Positions 8,844 to 17,755 of a stretch of 64,000 bases of DNA are shown piece after piece. Position numbers and translations under genes: made by a program. Source of the stretch: Halomonas litopenaei (GTDB taxonomy: Bacteria; Pseudomonadota; Gammaproteobacteria; Pseudomonadales; Halomonadaceae); the NCBI RefSeq assembly GCF_017303055.1, contig NZ_JAEKJT010000004.1, positions 248,001-312,000 on the forward strand, read 5' to 3'. The stretch's first letter is position 1. Every line of letters begins with the position of its first letter. Under the pieces are notes generated by a model. It was not told the origin of the DNA. It saw only the letters and a list, made by a program, of their open reading frames with translations, and made no database searches.

Positions 8844-10341
8844 GGCGGCTCTCCTTGATACGGTCGGAAAGAAGCGAAGACATGTCGGGGCTCTCGGTAG
8901 GGTCTGTCGGCGACGATGCCTCTGGACCAACCCCCAGCTGCTGCCGGCTGTCCCTTTGTTCGACCAAGGAGGGTTCGACCAGGGAGGCCAACTCGGCCAG
9001 GATCGCATCGCCGTCACCGATCACCGAGAGGTCCGCACGCTTGACCATGTCGCAACCGCCATCAGAGTTGATGGCGATCACCTTCTCGCAGCGCTGAATT
9101 CCCTGCAGATGTTGAATCGCACCGCTGATGCCGACGGCCAGATAGACGCGGGCACTGACGAAGGTACCCGTGGCGCCCACCTGACGCTCTCGCGGCATAT
9201 GCCCTTCATCCACCGCGACCCGCGAGGCGCCTTCGCTGGCCCCTAGCACCCTGGCCGCATGATGGAAGCCGTCCCAGTCACCGACGCCGTTTCCACCCGC
9301 AAGAATAAAGGGTGCCTCGGCCAGGGCAATCGCCGCCGGATCCACCGCCACGGCACCGAGATCTTGCATCGGCAGCGGTGCCTCCGGGTGATCGCAGGAC
9401 GTTCGAGACAGCGGCCATTCACGGGCTTCGTGCCGGGTCGCCGTCACCGGCTCCGCGCATTGTGCGGCAGCCACCACCACACGCGGCAGCGGACGCGCCA
9501 GGTCCTGGCGGCCCGAGCCCGAGCGGCATAGGCAGGACCAGCCGCTGTCACTGGCGTCATCCGGCTCCACGCGCCACAGCCCGCAGGCAGGCCGCTCGCC
9601 CAGACGTACCGCCAGGCGGCGGCCCAGGTCTCCGCCCTCCAGGGTAGCGTCCGGGAACAGCCAGTGCCGCGGTGACAGCGCCCGGTCCGCCGCCAGACAG
9701 GCTGCAAGGCGATCCTCAGGGGAATATCCCGGCGCTACTGGCAGCACGATGACCCGATCTGCTCCGGCCTCGGCCAGCGCATCGTGCAGGGCGCTTTCGA
9801 GGGTTGCCGACGGCGATGGCAGCAACAACAGCGCCGTCACGGCAAGCGAGCTGCCGTCGATGTCAGCCCTGTCATCGGCCCTCTCATCGGCCCTCTCATC
9901 AGCCCTCTCATCAGCCCTCTCATCAGCCAGTCGTCGGGCCAGGCCAAACACGTCGCGGTCGTGTTCGCTCAACCGACCTGAGGCGAGATCCGGCACCACG
10001 GCAATGACCCCCGCGGGATCGGCCACCACCACGTCGCGACGCTGATCTCGCTGCGTTGCTGTTCGCCCCTGTTGTGGTCCGGCGGCGCCGACCAGAGCAC
10101 CACTGCGATCAATCCGCCGCCGTCCATTGGGCCCCATGACGCCGACAAGGTGGGGATCGCGGCGCATGCGTCCGTTGGGCCCCATCCAGGATGCCTGGCC
10201 CTCACCGCCTTGACCGAGGGCCGCCAGCACGGCGAGATGTTCCGGGTGACGTCGATTGCGAGCAATCCCTTCCAGCCTGGGATCGCGGCGGCGGCGGACA
10301 GCGTGTTGCTGATGCTGGGACGTCGAATGAACATCACTCAT
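8833..10341 (-). CDS. etfA: electron transfer flavoprotein alpha subunit (FixB-type) of the betaine locus
   Basis: A 502-residue EtfA/FixB-family protein that carries the ETF flavin. The C-terminal FAD domain shows the expected segments (FILAGGNGVGDWDGFH, RQVGATGTFVSARVYLAVGISG, VIAINSDGG). The N-terminus carries a long extension with two copies of a MGPNGR-type motif, as in the ETF-alpha of the pseudomonad dgc locus. Near residue 145 the chain has an in-frame run of ADER repeats, which lengthens an otherwise family-like linker. The ATG at 10341 has AGGAGG at good spacing and overlaps the dgcB stop by four bases (ATGA). Confidence 0.9.
   Translation of the reverse strand: MSDVHSTSQHQQHAVRRRRDPRLEGIARNRRHPEHLAVLAALGQGGEGQASWMGPNGRMRRDPHLVGVMGPNGRRRIDRSGALVGAAGPQQGRTATQRDQRRDVVVADPAGVIAVVPDLASGRLSEHDRDVFGLARRLADERADERADERADERADDRADIDGSSLAVTALLLLPSPSATLESALHDALAEAGADRVIVLPVAPGYSPEDRLAACLAADRALSPRHWLFPDATLEGGDLGRRLAVRLGERPACGLWRVEPDDASDSGWSCLCRSGSGRQDLARPLPRVVVAAAQCAEPVTATRHEAREWPLSRTSCDHPEAPLPMQDLGAVAVDPAAIALAEAPFILAGGNGVGDWDGFHHAARVLGASEGASRVAVDEGHMPRERQVGATGTFVSARVYLAVGISGAIQHLQGIQRCEKVIAINSDGGCDMVKRADLSVIGDGDAILAELASLVEPSLVEQRDSRQQLGVGPEASSPTDPTESPDMSSLLSDRIKESRHVA
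9866..9925. repeat. 12-bp tandem repeat, five copies, inside etfA
   Basis: The unit GCCCTCTCATC(A/G) is repeated five times with near identity (units start at 9866, 9878, 9890, 9902 and 9914). On the coding strand it encodes repeated Ala-Asp-Glu-Arg. The copies are close enough to change number by slippage without breaking the frame. Confidence 0.92.
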
Positions 10342-12407
10342 TGGCTTGCCTCCTCGACGAGTCGGCCAGGATGCCCCGTCTGGCGCGGCCGCCGCCGAGC
10401 ACCTGTGGCGGTCGACGATGCCTCGGAAACTGATTCCTCTAACACCAGGGCCTCAGCCACCAGTTCGGCGATGTCCCGAACCTCCGCCTGGCGATCCACC
10501 ACCCCCTCCAGCATCGCCGTACACTGGGGGCAGCCCACCGCTACCACATCGGCCTCTACCTCGGCCACGTCGGCCATGCGCATGTCGGGAATCCGCCGTT
10601 CACCAGGGATATCGGTGACCGGGGCACCCCCTCCTCCTCCGCAACAGCGTGAGCGAAAGCCAGAGCGCGCCATCTCGGTCAGCTCGATGCCCAGGGCAGC
10701 CAGCACCCGCCTCGGCGCATCGAACTCACCGTTGTAGCGCCCCAGGTAGCAAGGATCATGGTAGGTCACACGGGACCGCGGGCGTGGCGCTATCTTGAGC
10801 CTTCCCTGCTGCAACAGCTCATCCAGGAAGGTGCTGTGATGACGCACGCAATAGTGGCCGCCAAAGGCTGCGTATTCGTTGCCAAGAACGTGAAAGCTGT
10901 GCGGGTCACAGGTGACGATGGTCTGGAAGCCATAGCGCGACAGCGTTGCCACATTGTCCCTGGCCAGGCGCTGGAAGGTGGCCTCATCGCCGAGCCGTCG
11001 CGCCACATCGCCGCTGTCACGTTCTTCATCCCCCAGCACCGCAAAGTCCACCTGGGACGCCCGCAGGATCTTCACCAAGGCTCGCAAGGTACGCTGGTTA
11101 CGCATATCGAAGGCTCCATCACCGAGCCACAGCAGAACGTCCACCTGGCCCAGTTCACGCATCAGCGGCAAGTTCAGGTCTGCCGCCCAGTGCATCCGCG
11201 AGTCCGGCGCGAAGCCCCCGGGATTGTCCGTCGCGATCAGGTTGTCGAGCACCGCCGCCCCCTTGCCCGGCGTGGCGCCATGTTCCAGGGTCAAATGGCG
11301 GCGCATGTCGACGATGGCATCGACGTGCTCGATCATCATTGGGCACTCCTCCACGCAGGCCCGGCAGGTCGTACAGGACCACAGCGTGTCCGCATCGACC
11401 AGCGCCCCGCCTGAGGTCACGACCATCGGGCCGCCAGGCTGGCCACGGTGCTCACCAAGTGGCTTGCCCGGATAGGGCGAGCCATGAAAGCCTGCGTCGC
11501 TGCCGCCGGTCATGCCAAGCACCATGTCCTGGATCAGTTTCTTGGGGTTGAGTGGCTGTCCCGCCGCGAACGCCGGACACACTGCCTCGCAGCGACCGCA
11601 TTGCACGCAGGCATCGAAGCCCAGACGCTGATTCCAGGTGAAGTCCTCCGACGTTTCCACCCCGAGCGGAGCATCGGGGTCGTCAAGATCAAGCGGCTTT
11701 AGCCCCGTCGACCGCGGCGATACACCGTCGCGATCGCTCTGCCGGGTCGAGAAGCGTTCGGCACGCCGATGCCACGCCAGGTGCAGTGCGCCGGCAAAGG
11801 CATGTTTCATCGGACCGCCCCAGGTCATGCCGAGAAACATCTCGCCAAGCCCCAGCGCCAGCCCAGCCAGCAGTACCAGCGCCAGCGTCCCGCCGAGCAC
11901 CCCCGTGAGCCACGCCGCAGGCAGCCAAGTCACCATCAGCATGATTAGAGACAGGCCTGCCACGCTGGCGGCAAATACCGTCAGACTTCTTGGCAGTCGC
12001 TGCCAGGGTCCGCGGGATAGCCGTGACGGCGGACGTCGACGGCGCCTGGCTACCCGCCGGGCACCGCCCAGCATGACCAGACTCATCACCAGCATCAGTC
12101 CTGTCAGCACCATCTCTCCGCCCGCGGGCAGGGGCGCCAGGGTCACCAGCAGCAATAAGCCTGCAGCAGCGACAAACCCGCCTGCGGTAGCCACATGGGT
12201 ATGAGCAAACGCCTTGTCTCGCGCCACCACATGATGCAGGTCCACCAGGTAGCGACGGGGCATGGCAGCAAGTCCCCCGAGCCATGCCACTGGCGACGGA
12301 CGACCACGGCGCCACAGCAAAAAGCGCCTGGCAGCCCCCACCAGCGCCAGCAGCAGAGCAGCAAGCACCAGCCCCGTCAGGGAACCGTAAAAAAGCGTCG
12401 CGGACAT
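10338..12407 (-). CDS. dgcB: dimethylglycine catabolism iron-sulfur membrane protein DgcB
   Basis: A membrane-anchored iron-sulfur oxidoreductase that works with DgcA in converting dimethylglycine to sarcosine. About 200 N-terminal residues contain several hydrophobic segments. Two ferredoxin-type 4Fe-4S motifs follow (C267/270/273/277 and C345/348/351/355), then CCG heterodisulfide-reductase-like domains (DPCYLGRYNGE and FRSRCCGGGGGAP). The total is 689 residues. The ATG at 12407 has AGGAGG seven bases upstream; the open frame continues further upstream, but those codons run into dgcA and are not credible. The position between dgcA and etfA is as in Pseudomonas. Confidence 0.92.
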   Translation of the reverse strand: MSATLFYGSLTGLVLAALLLALVGAARRFLLWRRGRPSPVAWLGGLAAMPRRYLVDLHHVVARDKAFAHTHVATAGGFVAAAGLLLLVTLAPLPAGGEMVLTGLMLVMSLVMLGGARRVARRRRRPPSRLSRGPWQRLPRSLTVFAASVAGLSLIMLMVTWLPAAWLTGVLGGTLALVLLAGLALGLGEMFLGMTWGGPMKHAFAGALHLAWHRRAERFSTRQSDRDGVSPRSTGLKPLDLDDPDAPLGVETSEDFTWNQRLGFDACVQCGRCEAVCPAFAAGQPLNPKKLIQDMVLGMTGGSDAGFHGSPYPGKPLGEHRGQPGGPMVVTSGGALVDADTLWSCTTCRACVEECPMMIEHVDAIVDMRRHLTLEHGATPGKGAAVLDNLIATDNPGGFAPDSRMHWAADLNLPLMRELGQVDVLLWLGDGAFDMRNQRTLRALVKILRASQVDFAVLGDEERDSGDVARRLGDEATFQRLARDNVATLSRYGFQTIVTCDPHSFHVLGNEYAAFGGHYCVRHHSTFLDELLQQGRLKIAPRPRSRVTYHDPCYLGRYNGEFDAPRRVLAALGIELTEMARSGFRSRCCGGGGGAPVTDIPGERRIPDMRMADVAEVEADVVAVGCPQCTAMLEGVVDRQAEVRDIAELVAEALVLEESVSEASSTATGARRRPRQTGHPGRLVEEASQ

Positions 12408-12426
12408 GGGTGGCCTCCTGAACAAT

Positions 12427-12474
12427 GTGGTGAAGAAAAGCGGTGGTGAAGAAAGGCGGTGATGAAGGGCGGCG
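12427..12474. repeat. 16-bp tandem repeat, three copies, in the dgcA-dgcB spacer
   Basis: Units start at 12427, 12443 and 12459. The first is GTGGTGAAGAAAAGCG and the next two differ at one and at four or five positions. The 163-base spacer around it is purine-rich on the plus strand and contains no gene. Confidence 0.85.
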
Positions 12475-12570
12475 AAGAAAGACGCTGAGGAAGGGAAGCG
12501 CCAGAGAGGCAGCGACATAGCGACAGAGACAGGGGCGAGGACCCGCCGACGGCCTCTGCCGAGGTGCCGC

Positions 12571-14658
12571 CTACACGTCCTTGCACAGGCGGAGCGCATC
12601 ATAGATGGCGGCATGCACGTTGCGCGGGGCGACCCCATCCCCCAGCCGGAACAGCACGTATCCACCCTTGTGCTCATCGGCCTCCAACTCCGCCAGACAC
12701 GGCTGGGGCTGGGCGGCATACAGCGCCTCCAGATCCACCTGTCCACGGTTCAAGGAAGCGGCCTTCATCGCCAGGTACAGGGTTTCGTCGGGGCGTACCC
12801 CGTTTTCCACCACGATCTGATCGACTACCCGCTCTTCCTGCACACCGCTGTACTCGTTCTCCAGCACCGCGATCAGGTTGCTGCCCTCTCGGTACACCTC
12901 ATGGAGCATCATGTCCGACGTCATGATGACCTCCTTTTCATAGAGACTGCGGTAATAGGTAGGAAAGGTGGTTCCCCCAACGGCGGCCCCCGGCTTGATG
13001 TCATCGGTGACGATCTCGACCTTGGCGCCCTTGTCGGCCAGGAAGTCTGCCGCGGACACCCCGGCGAATTCGCAGATACTGTCGAACACCAGCACGTTCT
13101 TGCCCGGGGCCACCTTGCCAGACAGAACGTCCCAGGTGCTGACGATCAGGCTTTCCTCGGCATCCGCGGAAAACCCCCAGGCCGGATACTGGTCGAGGAA
13201 CGGTCTTCCCCCGGTCGCCAGCACCACCAGATTCGGGCGCAGATCCTCGATGGTGGCCACGTCGGCGCGGGTTCCCAGACGCAGGTCGACCTTGAGGCGT
13301 GCCAGCTCGAGCTGATACCAGCGAGTGATGCCAGCGATCTGATCCCGCGCAGGTGCCTTGGCGGCAAGGGTGATCTGGCCACCGAGGCTGTCGGAGGCTT
13401 CAAACAGGGTCACCTGATGGCCGCGCTCGGCCAGTACCCTGGCGGACTCCATGCCTCCGGGGCCTCCTCCCACCACGACCGCGCGCCGTGTCGGCCCCTC
13501 GCTCGGCGTGATGATGTGCGGCAATCCCATGTATTCCCGCGAGGTCGCGGCATTCTGGATGCACAGCACATCGAGTCCCTGGTACTGACGATCGATGCAG
13601 TAGTTGGCACCGACGCACTGGCGTATCTGGTCCACCGCTCCCATCTTGATCTTGGCGATCAGATGGGGGTCGGCAATGTGTGCTCGGGTCATGCCCACCA
13701 TGTCCACATACCCACCCTCGAGAATGCGATTGGCCTGGGTCGGGTCCTTGATGTTCTGGGCGTGTATGACGGGCACGCTGACCACCTCCTTGATGCCCGC
13801 CGCCAGGTGCAGGAACGGCTCCGGTGGATAGGACATGTTGGGGATGACGTTGGCCAAGGAGTTGTGGGTATCACAGCCAGACCCCACCACGCCAAAGAAG
13901 TCCACCTGGCCCGTGGCGTCATAGAAGGCGGCGATGGCCTTCATGTCATCGTGGGTGAGACCGTCGGGATGAAACTCGTCGCCGCAGATGCGCATGCCCA
14001 CCACGAAGTCGTCGCCGACCTCGGCGCGCACGGCCTTCAGCACCTCGAGACCGAACCGCATGCGCCCTTCAAAGCTCCCCCCCCATTCGTCCTCACGCTT
14101 ATTGACCCTGGGACTCCAGAACTGATCGATCAGGTGCTGGTGCACGGCGGACAGTTCGACACCATCGAGGCCGCCCTGCTTGGCGCGACGAGCCGCCTGA
14201 GCAAAGTCACCGATGATGCGCCAGATTTCCTCCTCCTCGATGGTCTTGCAGGTGGAGCGATGGACCGGTTCGCGGATACCCGAGGGGGACACCAGGGTGG
14301 ACCAGTGATGGCCATCCCAGCGGGAGCGGCGCCCCATGTGCGTGATCTGGATCATGATCTTGCCGCCGTGGCGATGGACCGCCTCGGCCAGGTTCTGGAA
14401 GTGCGGAATGATCCGGTCAGTGGACAGGTTGACCGAGCTCCACCAGGCCTGTGGACTATCGATCGAAACGACAGAAGATCCGCCGCAGATACACAGGCCG
14501 CAGCCCCCTTTCGCCTTCTCTTCGTAGTAGCGCACATAGCGCTCGGTGGTCATCCCACCCTCGGTCGCATAGACCTCTGCGTGGGCAGTGCTGACCACCC
14601 GATTACGAATGGTCTGGCGGCCGATGGTGATCGGCTGAAAGATCGCGTCGAAGGCCAT
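12571..14658 (-). CDS. dgcA: dimethylglycine demethylase DgcA
   Basis: A 695-residue flavoprotein related to trimethylamine dehydrogenase and 2,4-dienoyl-CoA reductase. It is predicted to oxidise dimethylglycine to sarcosine and formaldehyde. Residues 1-340 form the FMN barrel. Residues 348-366 correspond to the 4Fe-4S loop (C348, C354, C366), but the usual second cysteine is Ala351. A Rossmann FAD/NAD domain starts near residue 397 (VVGGGPGGMESARVL). The ATG at 14658 has AGGAG about eight bases upstream; earlier in-frame codons have no such signal. The neighbours dgcB and etfAB and the upstream DUF5943 and dipeptidase genes reproduce the pseudomonad betaine locus. Confidence 0.93.
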   Translation of the reverse strand: MAFDAIFQPITIGRQTIRNRVVSTAHAEVYATEGGMTTERYVRYYEEKAKGGCGLCICGGSSVVSIDSPQAWWSSVNLSTDRIIPHFQNLAEAVHRHGGKIMIQITHMGRRSRWDGHHWSTLVSPSGIREPVHRSTCKTIEEEEIWRIIGDFAQAARRAKQGGLDGVELSAVHQHLIDQFWSPRVNKREDEWGGSFEGRMRFGLEVLKAVRAEVGDDFVVGMRICGDEFHPDGLTHDDMKAIAAFYDATGQVDFFGVVGSGCDTHNSLANVIPNMSYPPEPFLHLAAGIKEVVSVPVIHAQNIKDPTQANRILEGGYVDMVGMTRAHIADPHLIAKIKMGAVDQIRQCVGANYCIDRQYQGLDVLCIQNAATSREYMGLPHIITPSEGPTRRAVVVGGGPGGMESARVLAERGHQVTLFEASDSLGGQITLAAKAPARDQIAGITRWYQLELARLKVDLRLGTRADVATIEDLRPNLVVLATGGRPFLDQYPAWGFSADAEESLIVSTWDVLSGKVAPGKNVLVFDSICEFAGVSAADFLADKGAKVEIVTDDIKPGAAVGGTTFPTYYRSLYEKEVIMTSDMMLHEVYREGSNLIAVLENEYSGVQEERVVDQIVVENGVRPDETLYLAMKAASLNRGQVDLEALYAAQPQPCLAELEADEHKGGYVLFRLGDGVAPRNVHAAIYDALRLCKDV

Positions 14659-14801
14659 GAGAAGGCTCCTCTGCCTGAACGAGGACGACAGGGGTGGCGT
14701 ACCCGATGGACACCTTGCCTGTGCGTTCTGTGGGAGATGTGGCGTGATGCCCAATCAGCGGGATTCGCGGCGGGAGCGGGCCCGCCGTGCGCCCCGCTCG
14801 G

Positions 14802-15344
14802 TCAGTCTCGACGAGGCTCTGGCCTCACCTCGAAACGACCGACGTCGCAACCCGGTTCGGCGGCGCTCTGGGTCTGTTCGGCACGGGTGCGCAGGGGGGA
14901 TCCCGACGCTGCCAGAATCTGGTCCATGGCGCCGGCAAACCAGCCGGTGAACATGTAGTCGACCCGAGTTCCGGTCTTGCCCAGCTGCAATACAAAGGCA
15001 CTGTGCTCCAGTCGCACAGTGGCGCTGCCTTCGGTCAGCGTTATGGCTTCTGTGACAAAGCGTCCCCAACCACGCTGGGACAGGCGACTCATGTAATGCT
15101 GAAAGACCGCCTCACCGCTCAACCCATGCAGCTCGGCTTCCTTCTCGCACCAGTGCCAGGCGCTCTTGTAGCCGGCGTGGTACAGGATGTCGGCGTAGAC
15201 CTCGACCCCCAGGGCCTGTTCCACCGCGATGTGGTTGTTGATAAAAAAGTGGCGCGGCACGTAGAGCATCGGCAGGGCGTCGGTGGTCCAGACCCCGGTA
15301 TCGGCGTCTACCTCGATAGGCAGCTCGGGAGCGATGGTCGTCAC
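14802..15344 (-). CDS. DUF5943-type protein of the betaine locus
   Basis: A 180-residue soluble protein that matches the conserved gene directly upstream of dgcA in pseudomonads (PA5397-like, DUF5943, related to 4-vinyl-reductase/V4R domains). Its biochemical role is not known to me. The start is GTG at 15344 with GAGGA about seven bases upstream. The C-terminal 20 residues are Arg/Glu-rich and less conserved in appearance. Constant linkage to dgcA and the dipeptidase implies a role in betaine catabolism or its membrane organisation, but that is contextual only. Confidence 0.75.
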   Translation of the reverse strand: MTTIAPELPIEVDADTGVWTTDALPMLYVPRHFFINNHIAVEQALGVEVYADILYHAGYKSAWHWCEKEAELHGLSGEAVFQHYMSRLSQRGWGRFVTEAITLTEGSATVRLEHSAFVLQLGKTGTRVDYMFTGWFAGAMDQILAASGSPLRTRAEQTQSAAEPGCDVGRFEVRPEPRRD

Positions 15345-15388
15345 GGTAAAGTCCTCGGCAGCGGTCAGTGGTGTGGTCTTGTAGCTGT

Positions 15389-15424
15389 CGTTGTGGTTTT
15401 CGTTGTGGTTTTCGTTGTGGTGTT
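15389..15424. repeat. 12-bp tandem repeat, three copies, upstream of the DUF5943 gene
   Basis: CGTTGTGGTTTT occurs at 15389 and 15401, and CGTTGTGGTGTT at 15413, inside the 121-base spacer between the dipeptidase stop and the DUF5943 start. The surrounding sequence is also GTT-rich. Confidence 0.88.
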
Positions 15425-15465
15425 AGTTGTCGTTGTCGTCCGCAGTGACGATGGGGTGGGGAGGT

Positions 15466-16479
15466 CTACTCTCCCCAGACATCTGCCAGTACCCGCACCC
15501 AGTTCTCGCCCATGACCTTGCGAACCTGGGTCTCGCTCAACCCATGGCGCAGCAGCGCCTCGGTAAGGTTGCCGAACTCGCCGATGGTGCGAATCCCCTT
15601 GGGATTGATGATCTCGCCGAAGGAGGTCAGACGACGGGCGTACCCCTTGTCGTGGGTCAGCCACTCGAAGAAGGCCTGATCCTGCCCCTGGGTAAAGTCG
15701 GTGCCGATGCCGATGGCATCTTCACCCACGATGTTCATGACGTAGAGAATGGCTTCGACGTAGTCATCGACGGTGGCATTCACCCCCGCCCGCAGAAACG
15801 GCGTGAACATGGTGACACCGACAAAGCCGCCGTGATCGGCGATGAAACGCAGCTCTTCATCGGACTTGTTGCGCGGGTGCTCCTTGAGGCCCGACGGCAG
15901 ACAGTGGGAATAACACACCGGCTTGTTCGAGGCTTCGATGACTTCACGGGAGGTGTTGGCCCCGACGTGGGACAGGTCGCACATGATCCCGACGCGATTC
16001 ATCTCGGCGACGATTTCGTGCCCAAAGCCGGACAGTCCGCCGTCCCGCTCGTAGCAGCCGGTTCCGACCAGGTTCTGGGTGTTGTAGCAAAGCTGGACGA
16101 TACCGACGCCGAGCTGCTTGAAGACCTCGACGTAGCCGATCTGGTCCTCGAAGGCGTGGGCATTCTGAAAACCGAAGATGATGCCCGTGCGGTCCTCCTG
16201 CTTGGCCTTGCGAATATCGGCGGTGGTACGTACCGGGCGCACCAGATCGCTGCATTGCTCCATCAAGGTCCGGGTCGCCACGATATTGTCCACGGTCGCC
16301 TGGAATCCTTCCCACACCGAGACCGTGCAGTTGGCCGCCGTCAGGCCGCCTCGTCGCATGTCCTCGAGCAGCTCTCGCTGCCACTTGGCAATAATCAGGC
16401 CATCGATGACCGTGGCTTCGCGGTGCAGCGAACGAGCGTCAATGGAACGAGTGTCGGATTGCGTCAGGGGGGAGTTCAT
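15466..16479 (-). CDS. M19-family (renal-type) dipeptidase of the betaine locus
   Basis: A 337-residue metallopeptidase of the membrane/renal dipeptidase family (M19), predicted to be cytoplasmic because no signal peptide is seen. Metal-ligand regions are recognisable: a zinc-type His near MCDLSHVGANT, a second near CYSHCLPSG, and the C-terminal barrel motif IGIGTDFTQGQ. The N-terminal His-x-Asp is not obvious (ATVIDGLIIAK), so the metal site may be altered. The homologous gene sits two genes upstream of dgcA in pseudomonads. Whether it acts on a dipeptide or on another betaine-related substrate is unknown. The start ATG at 16479 has an AAGGG upstream. Confidence 0.85.
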   Translation of the reverse strand: MNSPLTQSDTRSIDARSLHREATVIDGLIIAKWQRELLEDMRRGGLTAANCTVSVWEGFQATVDNIVATRTLMEQCSDLVRPVRTTADIRKAKQEDRTGIIFGFQNAHAFEDQIGYVEVFKQLGVGIVQLCYNTQNLVGTGCYERDGGLSGFGHEIVAEMNRVGIMCDLSHVGANTSREVIEASNKPVCYSHCLPSGLKEHPRNKSDEELRFIADHGGFVGVTMFTPFLRAGVNATVDDYVEAILYVMNIVGEDAIGIGTDFTQGQDQAFFEWLTHDKGYARRLTSFGEIINPKGIRTIGEFGNLTEALLRHGLSETQVRKVMGENWVRVLADVWGE

Positions 16480-16832
16480 CGCGATAGCCCTTGCCCGGTG
16501 GACGAATGGACCGGACTCGAGCCGGCGTCATGGAGGCAGGATAGCGCTGCCGGAAGCGGCCACTACGCCTGATTGCGACGGCAAGAATTCCAAAAGCGTC
16601 ACGTCATTCCGATAACGACAACAGCCCCCGACGCATGGCGCCGGGGGCTGTGCAGGAAGGATTATCTGGCGGGTTCAGCATGGCGGTCGGAAAGGACGCA
16701 AGGAGAGGGATTGAGAAGAGGTCTTGAGGAGGAAGCTTGAGGAGAGCGCTGACGCCATTCGGCCAGGCACTCCGTGCTTCCCTCACGCCAGTGATTCCCT
16801 AGCGCCAGAGATTCCCTAACGCCAGTGATGCC
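16480..16832. other. non-coding spacer between mtgA and the dipeptidase gene
   Basis: This 353-base stretch contains no credible gene. It holds a terminator-like hairpin (16621-16651) and a 17-bp tandem repeat (16785-16835). The promoter of the dipeptidase-dgc operon should lie between the hairpin and 16480, but I could not identify a convincing -10/-35 pair. Confidence 0.6.
16621..16651 (-). terminator. hairpin downstream of mtgA
   Basis: ACAGCCCCCG pairs with CGGGGGCTGT across an 11-base loop. On the minus strand it is followed by only a moderately T-rich tail (TTGTCGTTATC), so intrinsic termination of mtgA transcription is plausible but not certain. Confidence 0.6.
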
Positions 16833-16835
16833 CTA
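16785..16835. repeat. 17-bp tandem repeat, three copies, at the end of mtgA
   Basis: ACGCCAGTGATTCCCTA at 16785 is followed by two variants at 16802 and 16819. The last copy includes the mtgA stop codon, so the array begins exactly at the gene's 3' end. Confidence 0.88.
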
Positions 16836-17531
16836 AAGCTTATCGAGATACCTGAGCCCCAGGTTATTCATCTGGCGCTGAATCCAGGCGGCACGATTGG
16901 CGGTACGAGGCCCGGGACGAGAGGCGCTGCGTTCGAGGGGATTAGGCAGCACAGCCGCCAGACGGGCAGCTTGCACCGCATTCAGTTGGTCGGCACCGAC
17001 CCCAAAGTAGTGCTGGCTGGCGGCCTCCAGCCCGAACACGCCGCGATCGAACTCGACGATATTGAGGTAGACCTCAAGGATACGTTCCTTGGGCCACAAC
17101 AGCTCCATCAGGGTGGCGAACCAGGCCTCAAACCCCTTGCGCACCCAGTCACGCCCCGTCCACAGGAACAGGTTCTTGGCGGTCTGTTGGGTAATGGTGC
17201 TGGCACCGCGCAGCGATCCCCCGTTTCTGGCGGATTCCACGGCACGTTTCAGCTCCACCAGATCGAATCCGTTATGCTCGGGGAAACGCTGGTCCTCCGC
17301 CGCAATCACCGCCAGCTTGGCGTTGTCCGACAGCTCGTCCCAAGGCCGCCACTGCTGCTGAATGTCCAGCGGTTCCCCCGAAAACCAGGAAGACACCTCT
17401 CGCTCCAGCATGACCATGGAGCCAAAGACCGGCACCACACGAAAGAACAGCACCAGCACAACGGACCCCAGCACAAAGGCAAGAGTGGCGCGAAGCAGAA
17501 GTCGTAGGATGGGGCGCCACCGGATATGCAT
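16833..17531 (-). CDS. mtgA: monofunctional biosynthetic peptidoglycan transglycosylase
   Basis: A 232-residue GT51 glycosyltransferase that polymerises lipid II into glycan strands at the outer face of the inner membrane. A single N-terminal transmembrane anchor is visible (about residues 8-32). The catalytic-Glu motif is AAEDQRFPEHNGFD, and GASTITQQTAKNLFL and EVYLNIVEFDRGVFG are diagnostic GT51 motifs. Length matches the family. No transpeptidase domain is present. It lies alone between gbdR and the betaine operon on the same strand, probably as an independent unit. Confidence 0.95.
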   Translation of the reverse strand: MHIRWRPILRLLLRATLAFVLGSVVLVLFFRVVPVFGSMVMLEREVSSWFSGEPLDIQQQWRPWDELSDNAKLAVIAAEDQRFPEHNGFDLVELKRAVESARNGGSLRGASTITQQTAKNLFLWTGRDWVRKGFEAWFATLMELLWPKERILEVYLNIVEFDRGVFGLEAASQHYFGVGADQLNAVQAARLAAVLPNPLERSASRPGPRTANRAAWIQRQMNNLGLRYLDKL

Positions 17532-17755
17532 GCCTTGAGCTCTGTTGAAGGACGTGCCCGCAGTATATCAAGGCATTGGGCTAGCGCGACAAATGCGGCG
17601 TAGGCTGCGGCGACAGCCTGGCCAAGGGGAGTGACAGACCAGCGAGACGAGCGTAGATGACACCCCGCTGGCATGCATCAAGCGTTTTCGGACTCAGGCT
17701 CTCTCGTGTTCAGGCTCTCCTGGTCTCTCTTCTCTTGGTCTCACCTCTCTGGGCC

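Noticed and set aside
9866..9925. Possible CRISPR array
   Set aside because: The units are only 12 bp, contiguous without spacers, and lie in frame in etfA. The other tandem arrays in the window likewise have no spacers and there are no cas genes.
12408..12746. N-terminal extension of dgcB upstream of 12407
   Set aside because: The extension runs through a tandem repeat and into dgcA, and the internal ATG at 12407 has an ideal AGGAGG.
12613..14958. A 781-codon open frame on the plus strand opposite dgcA
   Set aside because: It is fully antisense to a clearly homologous gene, has no recognisable domain, and is rich in His, Gly, Gln and Arg, as expected from the complementary frame of GC-rich coding sequence.
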